Shown here piece by piece: positions 11,600 to 21,496 of a stretch of DNA of 64,000 nucleotides. The position numbers and the translations under genes are program-made. The DNA lies in contig JAQISU010000171.1 of the NCBI GenBank assembly GCA_029339505.1, positions 1,110,001-1,174,000 of the forward strand. Direction: 5' to 3'. The notes beneath the pieces were generated by a model. That model did no database searches. It worked only from the letters and a program-made list of their open reading frames with translations, and had not been told where the DNA came from. Each line of letters starts with the position of its first letter. Position 1 is the stretch's first letter. The DNA comes from Unio delphinus. Taxonomy: Eukaryota; Mollusca; Bivalvia; Unionida; Unionidae.

Positions 11600-11905
11600 T
11601 GTTCTTGTGCCGAAGTGGTTAGAGCATCTGCCTCAAATGCAGGAAGTCGTGGGTTTGAATCCCGACTGAGTCATACCAAAGACTTTTAAAAATGGTACTT
11701 ACAGCCACCTCACTAGGCACTCCGCATCAAAAAGTTGGTTTCTAGGACTGGTAAGCCTGGCATCAGGATAATTTGACTGGGTCGGACATCATACTACATG
11801 TCTGTAGCATCATGCCCCAGTACTAAACTATAAACTACCACACTGCGGACATCAAAGTGATATGGCTGAAAACCAGTTAAAGCCATGTTAAAAGTCCAGA
11901 TCACA
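11600..11905 (+). mobile_element. full-length tRNA-derived SINE (+)
   Basis: The head resembles a tRNA gene with pol III promoter elements: an A-box-like TGGTTAGAGCATCTG near 11617 and a B-box-like GGGTTTGAATCCC near 11651. The body runs through GTCATACCAAAGACTTTT, CCTCACTAGGCACTCCGCAT, GGCATCAGGATAATTTGACT and CAGTACTAAACTATAAACTA, and ends before a (CA)n stretch at 11906. The same body occurs at 4385-4552 (+, headless) and 52855-53100 (-, with head). Three copies in 64 kb mark an abundant family. It is not a functional tRNA: the head does not fold into a convincing cloverleaf. Confidence 0.85.
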
Positions 11906-12290
11906 CACACAAACACACATTCACACACACACACACTATTAGTTTGAAGGAAAATCATAATCAAGCCATACAGTAATTGTTTCATTTTTATATAACTAGA
12001 AATTATCATGTACAAAATAATTGTAATCTGTTAAACATGTTTCTAGGTCAGTAAATATGCAATGCTTTTTTTTAGAAATATGTTGTGTTATTTCAGTTGA
12101 AATGGTTAAATGCATTATTATTGATGTTATATGTTGTGAAGTTTGAAAATAAATTGCTTTTAACTTCAATCCTTGACTTTCTGTTAACCATCAGATGATA
12201 TTAAAAGACTTCGAAACCATTCATCAAATTTGTGGAATTTAGTTTTCAAGAACTCTGTGAATGGTGCCATTTTCTAACCACATGTCCTTA
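11906..12290. other. CA-rich stretch then unique sequence
   Basis: A short (CA)n-like run at 11904-11937 forms the SINE tail; the rest is AT-rich unique DNA with no recognised feature. Confidence 0.5.
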
Positions 12291-12295
12291 TCTTA

Positions 12296-15200
12296 CAGGA
12301 ACAATCATTACACTAGATACATGGACAATCATTATACTAGATACATGGACAATCATTACACTAGATACATGGACAATCATTACACTAGATACACTGACAA
12401 ACACTAGATACATAGACAATCATTACACTAGATACACTGACAAACACTAGATACATAGACAATCATTACACTTGATACATAGACAATCATTACACTAGAT
12501 ACATGGACAATCATTACACTTGATACATGGACAATCATTACACTAGATACACTGACAAACACTAGATACACGGACAATCATTACACTAGATACATGGACA
12601 ATCATTACACTTAATACAAGGACAATCATTACACTAGATACACTGACAAACACTAGATACACGGACAATCATTACACTAGATACATGGACAATCATTACA
12701 CTTGATACAAGGACAATCATTACACTAGATACACTGACAAACACTAGATACATAGACAATCATTACACTAGATACACTGACAAACACTAGATACATGGAC
12801 AATCATTACATTAAATACACGGACAATCATTACACTAGATACATGGACAATCATTACACTAGATACACGGACAATCATTACACTAGATACATGGACAATC
12901 ATTACACTGACAAACACTAGATACATGGACAATCATTACACTAGATACATGGACAATAATTACACTAGATACACTGACAAACACTAGATACATAGACAAT
13001 CATTACACTAGATACATAGACAATCATTACACTAGATACATAGACAATCATTACACTAGATACATAGACAATCATTACACTAGATACACTGACAAACACT
13101 AGATACATAGACAATCATTACACTAGATACATAGACAATCATTACACTAGATACACTGACAAACACTAGATACATAGACAATCATTACACTACACTGACA
13201 AACACTAGATACATAGACAATCATTATACTTGATACATAGACAATCATTACACTAGATACACTGACAAACACTAGATACATAGACAATCATTACACTAGA
13301 TACACTGACAAACACTAGATACATGGACAATCATTACACTAGATACTTGGACAATCATTACACTAGATACATGGACAATCATTACACTAGATACATGGAC
13401 AATCATTACACTAGATACACGGACAATCATTACACTAGATACATGGACAATCATTACACTTGATACAAGGACAATCATTACACTAGATACACTGACAAAC
13501 ACTAGATACATAGACAATAATTACACTAGATACACTGACAAACACTAGATACACAGACAATCATTACACTAGATACATGGACAATCATTACACTAGATAC
13601 ATGGACAATCATTACACTAGATACATGAACAATCATTACACTTGATACAAGGACAATCATTACACTAGATACACTGACAAACACTAGGTACATGGCCAAT
13701 CATTACACTAGATACATGGACAATAATTACACTAGATACACTGACAAACACTAGATACATAGACAATCATTACACTAGATACACTGACAAACACTAGATA
13801 CATAGACAATCATTACACTAGATACACTGACAAACACTAGATACATGGACAATCATTACACTAGATACTTGGACAATCATTACACTAGATACACTGACAA
13901 ACACTAGATACATGGACAATCATTATACTTGATACATAGACAATCATTACACTAGATACACTGACAAACACTAGATACATAGACAATCATTATACTTGAT
14001 ACATAGACAATCATTACACTAGATACACTGACAAACACTAGATACATAGACAATCATTACACTAGATACACTGACAAACACTAGATACATGGACAATCAT
14101 TACACTTGATACATAGACAATCATTACACTAGATACACTGACAAACACTAGATACATAGACAATCATTATACTTGATACATAGACAATCATTACACTAGA
14201 TACACTGACAAACACTAGATACATAGACAATCATTACACTAGATACACTGACAAACACTAGATACATAGACAATCATTACACTAGATACACTGACAAACA
14301 CTAGATACATAGACAATCATTACACTAGATACATAGACAATCATTACACTAGATACACTGACAAACACTAGATACATAGACAATCATTACACTAGATACA
14401 CTGACAAACACTAGATACATAGACAATCATTACACTTGATACATAGACAATCATTACACTACACTGACAAACACTAGATACATAGACAATCATTATACTT
14501 GATACATAGACAATCATTACACTAGATACACTGACAAACACTAGATACATAGACAATCATTACACTAGATACATGGACAATAATTACACTAGATACACTG
14601 ACAAACACTAGATACATAGACAATCATTACACTAGATACACTGACAAACACTAGATACATGGACAATCATTACACTAGATACTTGGACAATCATTACACT
14701 AGATACATGGACAATCATTACACTAGATACATGGACAATCATTACATTAGATACACGGACAATCATTACACTAGATACATGGACAATCATTACACTTGAT
14801 ACAAGGACAATCATTACACTAGATACACTGACAAACACTAGATACATAGACAATAATTACACTAGATACACTGACAAACACTAGATACACAGACAATCAT
14901 TACACTAGATACATGGACAATCATTACACTAGATACATGGACAATCATTACACTAGATACATGGACAATCATTACACTTGATACAAGGACAATCATTACA
15001 CTAGATACACTGACAAACACTAGGTACATGGCCAATCATTACACTAGATACATGGACAATCATTACACTAGATACACTGACAAACACTAGATACATAGAC
15101 AATCGTTACACTAGATACTCGGACAATCATTACACTAGATACATGGACAATCATTACACTAGATACATGGACAATCATTACACTAGATACACTGACAAAC

Positions 15201-16965
15201 ACTAGATACATAGACAATCGTTACACTAGATACATGGACAATCATTACACTAGATAAATGGACAATCATTACACTAGATACATGGACAATCATTACACTA
15301 GATACATGGACAATCATTACACTAGATACATGGCCAATCATTACACTAGATACACGGACAATCATTACACTAGATACATGGACAATCATTACACTTGATA
15401 CAAGGACAATCATTACACTAGATACACTGACAAACACTAGATACATAGACAATAATTACACTAGATACACTGACAAACACTAGATACACAGACAATCATT
15501 ACACTAGATACATGGACAATCATTACACTAGATACATGGACAATCATTACACTAGATACATGGACAATCATTACACTTGATACAAGGACAATCATTACAC
15601 TAGATACACTGACAAACACTAGGTACATGGCCAATCATTACACTAGATACATGGACAATCATTACACTAGATACACTGACAAACACTAGATACATAGACA
15701 ATCGTTACACTAGATACTCGGACAATCATTACACTAGATACATGGACAATCATTACACTAGATACATGGACAATCATTACACTAGATACACTGACAAACA
15801 CTAGATACATAGACAATCATTACACTAGATACATGGACAATCATTACACTAGATACATGGACAATCATTACACTAGATACACTGACAAACACTAGATACA
15901 TAGACAATCATTACACTAGATACATGGACAATCATTACACTAGATACATGGACAATCGTTACACTAGATACACTGACAAACACTAGATACATAGACAATC
16001 ATTACACTAGATACATGGACAATCATTACACTAGATACACTGACAAACACTAGATACATAGACAATCGTTACACTAGATACTCGGACAATCATTACACTA
16101 GATACATGGACAATCATTACACTAGATACATGGACAATCATTACACTAGATACATGGACAATCATTACACTAGATACATGGACAATCATTACACTTGATA
16201 CAAGGACAATCATTACACTAGATACACTGACAAACACTAGGTACATGGCCAATCATTACACTAGATACATGGACAATCATTACACTAGATACACTGACAA
16301 ACACTAGATACATAGACAATCGTTACACTAGATACTCGGACAATCATTACACTAGATACATGGACAATCATTACACTAGATACATGGACAATCATTACAC
16401 TAGATACACTGACAAACACTAGATACATAGACAATCATTACACTAGATACATGGACAATCATTACACTAGATACATAGACAATCATTACACTAGATACAT
16501 GGACAATCATTACACTAGATAAATGGACAATCATTACACTAGATACATGGACAATCATTACACTAGATACATGGACAATCATTACACTAGATTGCATACA
16601 TGGACAATCAGTACACTAGATACATGGACAATCATTACACTGGATTGCATACATGGACAATCATTACACTGGATTGCATACATGGACAATCATTACACTA
16701 GATTGCATATATGGACAATCATTACACTAGATACACGGACAATCATTACACTAGATACACGGACAATCATTACACTAGATACATGGACAATCATTACACT
16801 AGATACATGAACAATCATTACACTAGATACACTGACAAACACTAGATACACGGACAATCATTACACAAGACTGCATACATTGCCAATCATTACACTAGAT
16901 TGCATACATGGCCAATCATTACACTGGATTGTATACATTGCCAATCATTACACTTTTGGCATAAT
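12296..16965. repeat. 4.7-kb composite satellite of 24-bp and 19-bp units
   Basis: Two related units alternate: a 24-bp unit (core GACAATCATTACACTAGATA) and a 19-bp unit (ACTGACAAACACTAGATAC). The rare variant AGGTACATGGCCAATC recurs at about 13686, 15022, 15621 and 16239, so blocks of roughly 0.6 and 1.34 kb have been duplicated as wholes. The right end (16585-16960) switches to units containing GATTGCATACATGG. The 24-bp period is divisible by three and gives repetitive open frames that are not genes. Confidence 0.97.
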
Positions 16966-17395
16966 CAATACACCATTTTTCACATTATTACATTTTATGC
17001 TCACCTTGATATGGATTATGCTTTTTTTGGTACATTTATATTTAACTTCTTTTAGTCATTGCATTATCATCTCTTTAATCCCACAATTATAAAGTTTAGA
17101 ATATTCTAAATGATACCGCTGCATTCAAAAATTTTATATTTATATTTTGTCAGTTTGTATTGTGGTTCTAATTCACATGGGTATTTCATATAAATAATTT
17201 GTCAGTATGTTTTGTGTTTGTATAATCCACATGGGTATTTCATATAAATAATTTATAATCCACATGGATTTTGTTTGTGACAAGAATTTCAATGAACTGT
17301 AGATCCAGGTTAGTACCAAACTGTGTATTGCAATTTCAAACTGTGTATTGTAATTTCAAACAATGTACTGTAACTAGGGCATATATATTACATTT
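16966..17395. other. AT-rich unique sequence
   Basis: Only a small local duplication (ACATGGGTATTTCATATAAA at about 17178 and 17232) is seen. No coding signal. Confidence 0.5.
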
Positions 17396-17399
17396 TTAA

Positions 17400-17672
17400 T
17401 CAAACAATTTGTTTTTGGTCTAATTATCAACCAAACTACTTTTTGCCTAATTATCAACCAAATTACTTTTGGCCTAATTATCAACCAAATTACTTTTGGC
17501 CTAATTATCAACCAAATTACTTTTGGCTTAATGATCAACCAATACAAATTTGGCCTAATTATCAACCAATATGCATATGGCCTAATTATCAACCAATACA
17601 ATTTTGGCCTAATGATCAACCAAATTACTTTTGGTCTAATTATCAACCAATATACATTTGGCATAATATATT
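17400..17672. repeat. 27-bp minisatellite
   Basis: About ten copies of CAACCAAATTACTTTTGGCC plus TAATTAT, with variants. The 27-bp period yields open frames on both strands that are not genes. Confidence 0.95.
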
Positions 17673-18335
17673 TTCCTTTTCTTTGTTGAACTTTGTTTTG
17701 CACTTGTCTGGATATGGATTATCCTTATTTGGTAAATTTTTTTTAGAAAATGAACACGATTTTATTATCATGATCTCTAATCCCACACATCATATAAATC
17801 TGGGAATATTCTAAAACAAAAGGCTTTTGAATAACAACATTTTATAAGTACACTTGTCCATCCTAGGCTGACTTGTACTTTCCTAATAATGCATAACAAC
17901 ATCATAAGAGTACACTCGTCCATTGTAGGCCTCCTTGCCTATCACCATATTATATTTATAGCAGCTGATTTCCATGACAACATTTGTTTCTTCACTCGGA
18001 AGACATGTCTTACCAATTCATTAATCAAGAGAACTGGTAAGAGGATTGTAAATAATGGCACAAGACGTTTTGAATGAAGTAGGCATCATAAATGTTGAAA
18101 ACCTGTTGAATTAATAAAATGCTTCGTTTAGTGGATTTTATGCGTTTTATCAGCACGAGATAGGTTACACATTTTGTGGCCACTATGTCTAGTGGCTGAA
18201 GAATCGAAGACAACCCCGGGGGAAAAAGTATTGACCCACATGAAAATACTGGCAAGCTTTCTAACATACTCATGGTGCAGCTGAGATGGAGGTGAAATGT
18301 CAAGTGTCTTAGACCACATTGCTAGCCAAGGTACC
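17673..18335. other. unique sequence with a possible old SINE-like segment
   Basis: The stretch 18145-18330 shares phrases with 45510-45660 (GATAGGTTACACATTTTGTG against GATAGGTTATACATGGCGGC, then a GGCCA...GTATTATTGGTGG-type stretch and an AACCCCGGGGGAAAAA-type stretch). That suggests two old copies of one dispersed repeat. I see no gene. Confidence 0.35.
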
Positions 18336-18462
18336 TTTGAAGAAAAAAAAATTAATAATCAGGGTACCTTAGAAAAAAGAACCAATTAATAGTCAGGGTA
18401 CCTTAGAAAAAGAACCAATTAATAGTCAGGGTACCTTAGAAAAGAACCAGTTAATAGTCAGG
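18336..18462. repeat. 33-bp tandem repeat
   Basis: Four copies of a unit containing AGGGTACCTTAGAAAAA and CCAATTAATAGTC. Confidence 0.9.
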
Positions 18463-18975
18463 GTTTTGGCAGGTGTTCCGTATGATTCTGCCATTTAGAT
18501 AATACTCATTAAGGGCTGGCAGGTATGGTAGTATGTATGATTCTGCTATATAGTGTGAAAGGTCTTAAATGAATATGTACATGTGTTGTATGTCTGTGCA
18601 TGTGTATGTGTAATCTGTTATGTTTTTAGGCTTTCTTAAATAGTAACAAGAAAAATATGAAGACATCAAGCTTTGTAAAATATCGACAGGGAGGGTAAAC
18701 TGACCTTTTTGCTGAAATGTCATTTTTGAAAAATAAAGCTTCCTACGAAAATGAAGACAAAAATAAGGTCCATAATGTCAGACAGAAGCCTCTAATTGAC
18801 ATAGAGTTTCTCTAATTGGGTTATATTTTGTTACTTTGTCAGTCATTAGTGTTTTGTTTCTTCAAAATTTTTTTATGTTTTGTTTACACACTTGACGTTT
18901 CATAGAGGTCACACCCTCCCTACTGCTGTAATTAAATCATTTATTATATATAAAACATATGGCACCAGCTATGGA
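18463..18975. other. flanking sequence left of the mobile element
   Basis: AT-rich, with two copies of a GGCAGGTRTG/TATGATTCTGC phrase near 18468 and 18518. No gene recognised. Confidence 0.4.
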
Positions 18976-18984
18976 ATCTTATAC
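18976..18984 (+). repeat. left 9-bp target site duplication
   Basis: ATCTTATAC immediately precedes the left inverted repeat. The identical 9-mer in the same orientation immediately follows the right inverted repeat at 26856-26864. Confidence 0.75.
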
Positions 18985-19097
18985 GGTATGCAGAGAACTC
19001 GCCCCATGGAGAACTCGCCCCAACGTATCTGGAGAAGTAGCCCCTGAGTGGATGGAGAAGTCGCCCTACTTCGTCTGGAGAAGTCGCCCCCAAACCC
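18985..19097 (+). repeat. left terminal inverted repeat with five sub-repeats
   Basis: Five copies of GGAGAA(C/G)TCGCCCC spaced about 14-24 bp apart. The reverse complement of 26740-26855 has the same five motifs in the same spacing, including the tract GAACTCGCCCCATGGAGAAC near both tips. Sub-terminal repeated motifs of this kind usually bind transposase or integrase; that is inference here. Confidence 0.75.
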
Positions 19098-20138
19098 AGA
19101 TAACCTTTTCATGCAGAATTAAAACATCTTTTACGTGGTTCATTTTTAGATTTTTATTTATACGCGATCACAAAAGAGATATTAACTGTAATCATAAAAA
19201 CAATATCATAGTAATAGTTCTAAGACTATATTCAGTCTTTAAATAATCTAATGAATGACGACAGTATAGTGATTAAAAAGGATGATTAGTCAAACACTAT
19301 CATTATTATGAATCAAGAAGATTATTTTAAATAAGTTGAACGTCAAGTAAATGACGTAAACTACTACAGACAGATTGGCAAAGATCCGTCAATAGAAATT
19401 AAATAAAAATTTTAAACATGCATTAATGAGATGGCTACAAAAAAAATCCGTATATGAGGAATTTGATACTTTCCCTATAGCATGCGTACACCTCAACTCT
19501 ACATATTAACCAAAACTCATAATGAAATCATATACTGACACTTTCCGCACTTTTCCATTTATCAATCTGACATATCATATCGAGAGAACCATCCATTAAC
19601 GGTCCATCGATTTTTTATTCAGTATGAAATGTTTTTTATTCAGTATGAAATATTTTTTTTATTCACTGATCTTGCCTGTTTTTCACTGATTTTTTGACAG
19701 TTTTGGTGGTTTTTTGTGCCATTTTGTATCATTTTTGTGTCATTTTGATGGTTTTTAGTTGGGTCAAGTAGTCGATTTTGCATTGAAATTCTCGTAGAGA
19801 AAAGCTGTTTGAACTCATTTTTGATGATTTTTAACCATTTTTCATCAAATTATTTCTGTTTTCATCGATTTTTGGTCATTTTTCATCGATTTTTTATATT
19901 TAAAAAAATCCAGTAGGGTTAAGTAGTCGATTTTGCATTGAAATTCTCGTAGAAAAAAGCTGTTAGGATTCATTTTGATAATTTTATTCACTGTTTTCAC
20001 TGATTTTGTCACTTTTAATCAAAAAGTGCTAAAAAAATGAAAATCTCTTTGAGGGTCGGTCACAATCAAAAAATGACAAAATCTCTTTGAGGGTCGGTCA
20101 CAATCAAAAAATGACAAAATCTCTTTGAGGGTCGGTCA
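19098..20138 (+). other. element A left subterminal region, T-rich with duplications
   Basis: No gene is supported. TCGATTTTGCATTGAAATTC with flanking TCTCGTAGA and AAGCTGTT occurs at about 19772 and 19928. A 38-bp unit (ATCTCTTTGAGGGTCGGTCA) is present three times at 20041-20137, right after the stop of the unknown ORF. The 19600-19900 stretch is dominated by short TTTTTCATCGATTTTT-type motifs. Confidence 0.6.
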
Positions 20139-20139
20139 A

Positions 20140-20496
20140 TCAAAATCGTTCATTTTCTTGAATTAACGCTCGTAGGTTTCTAATTTTAGAATTAACCTCC
20201 TTTTTCAATTCGTATTCGTTACCCAATTCTTTTCGTATTCCTTCCACGATAGTATATAACGGAACAAACACACTTACTTCACTGGAAAATGCAAGAGAGT
20301 CCCGAATAGAATTCTGAATTTTTTTGATGAGCGCATATTTCTTTGGCAGCATATATTTATTGTTGTTAACTCCGTATTCTATATCCTGAAAATCTGACAC
20401 AATTTGATCAGGATTTAACCCATCTGATAGTTTCATATCCTGACTTTTCAATTTTAAAATTTCAGCTATAATGCTATTCATTTTTTCAGAAATCAT
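20140..20496 (-). CDS. unknown Polinton ORF, 118 aa, conserved in element copy 2
   Basis: This charged, probably helical protein starts MISEKMNSIIAEILKLKSQD and contains KYMLPKKYALIKKIQ in the middle. A homologue is found at the same relative place in copy 2 (35843-35500, with MNVIIIEISNLKNQG and RYVLPRQYGLIKRIQ). The shared position beside the NUMOD/HNH gene and the conservation of the LKSQD/LSD and LP..Y.LIK.IQ patterns indicate a real gene. I do not recognise the family and no catalytic motif is visible. It is uninterrupted in this copy and reads leftward into the 38-bp repeats. Confidence 0.7.
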   Translation of the reverse strand: MISEKMNSIIAEILKLKSQDMKLSDGLNPDQIVSDFQDIEYGVNNNKYMLPKKYALIKKIQNSIRDSLAFSSEVSVFVPLYTIVEGIRKELGNEYELKKEVNSKIRNLRALIQENERF

Positions 20497-20539
20497 ATTC
20501 TATAATAATTACATATTTCTAAATGAAAAATATGACGCA

Positions 20540-21050
20540 TTAGACATAACTGAATTGAATATTTTGTCCGCTCTTTTTAGAAATCGCAGATCGATAAACC
20601 CCCTCTGCAACTCTTTGTACAGAAGGTGGACAAATATTGAAATATTTTCCGGCGCTAGCTATTGATTGAAATATTTTTTCTTCTTTAGTTGCCGTATTAA
20701 AAGATTTTACGGGTCTCTTCCCAACCGTTTTGCATTTTCCAGTCTTCCCCCGTTTCAAATTCTCACTCTGTGTAATAGCTTGCAGATTCTCCAATTTGTT
20801 ATTCCTTGGATTATAATCCTTGTGATCAATAACAAAATCACCCTTGATCAATCCATAAAAACACTCGTACACGAAACGATGATTGTGATAAGTTTTCTTT
20901 TCTTACCCCCCCCCCCCATACAGTAAACCTCAAATACCCTTGATTACTCACAAAACCGACCGGTTTCTTCAGCCTACGGTTTCTTACAACACCATCACTG
21001 GATGCCTCATAATTTTTAATCACAGGGTGGGGTCTGAATTCTTGGTTCAT
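20540..21050 (-). pseudogene. NUMOD4-HNH-NUMOD1 protein, frameshifted
   Basis: The N-terminal frame (21050-20918) has a NUMOD4-like start (PVIKNYEASSDGVVRNRRLK). The second frame (20872-20540) has an HNH core: DHKDYNPRNNKLENLQ, with the catalytic-type His and Asn and the following Asn-Leu. It ends with a NUMOD1-like helix-turn-helix DNA-binding segment (SIASAGKYFNICPPSVQRVA). This is the layout of group I intron homing endonucleases and phage HNH enzymes, and similar ORFs occur in Polintons. The break between frames is a 12-C run at 20906-20917, so it could be a real frameshift or a length error. Copy 2 has the same gene at 37460-37020. The role in the element is unknown. Confidence 0.8.
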
Positions 21051-21067
21051 TTATATATACTATTAGA

Positions 21068-21472
21068 CTATTTGTCTAATTCATTGTTTGGTTTAATAAT
21101 AACATCACTGGAGAATCTTTCAATGTAGTCTTGAGGGGTTCTTATGATTTTATCCTTGACGGCTATGTCAGGGACGTTGTCAGTGTCAGGGACTTTGTCA
21201 GGGTCAGAATTTTTGATTGAAAATCCATTTTTTATTCTTTTATCATAATAACGCTTCAACTCCCTGTATCGCTTTCCACCACAACCGATTCACAATTGTG
21301 ATTTTCCCCTGACCCCAACCCCACATCGAATACAGGGTAACGGACCAAGGCTTCCACGTCGAAAACTCTGCATATGATACCCACAGAACTCATTTCTGCA
21401 TGATTTGTTACAAGGAGTCACTGATCCAATCATGAGCCATTTGCAATGATTCATTATACATAAATCTTTCAT
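21068..21472 (-). pseudogene. Cys-rich zinc-binding-like protein, in-frame TGA
   Basis: The frame from ATG 21472 carries repeated Cys/His pairs: MNHCKWLMIG, PCNKSCRNEFCGYH and PCIRCGVG, then IGCGG. This looks like one or two treble-clef or ribbon-type zinc sites. A TGA near 21290 interrupts the frame between GKSQL and IGCGG, exactly where another Cys would fit the spacing. The same frame continues to 21068 with a basic, then acidic, tail ending NELDK. Copy 2 carries the same gene at 37812-37500. It is transcribed divergently from the polymerase gene with only 24 bp between the start codons, so they share a promoter region. Function unknown; a DNA-binding or regulatory role is inference. Confidence 0.65.
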
Positions 21473-21496
21473 TTAAATGCTTGTTTTAATTATAGT
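21473..21496. promoter_or_regulatory. short divergent promoter region (Cys-rich gene / polymerase)
   Basis: Only 24 bp separate the two start codons. The segment with flanks (ATTTAAATGCTTGTTTTAAT then TATAGT) is matched in copy 2 at 37813-37855 (ATTTAAATACTTGTTTTAAT then TACAAT), although neighbouring DNA has diverged. ATTTAAAT also precedes the genes starting at 34044 and at about 37460. Confidence 0.5.

Noticed and set aside
11600..11700. Functional tRNA gene
   Set aside because: A- and B-box-like motifs are present, but the cloverleaf stems do not pair convincingly, and the body matches two other dispersed copies, so it is a SINE head.
12232..16810. Open frames with an 8-residue repeat inside the satellite
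   Set aside because: Products of the 24-bp period; they end wherever a 19-bp unit shifts the frame.
12296..16965. CRISPR-like array of short repeats
   Set aside because: There are no unique spacers: repeat units directly abut, and the genome is eukaryotic.
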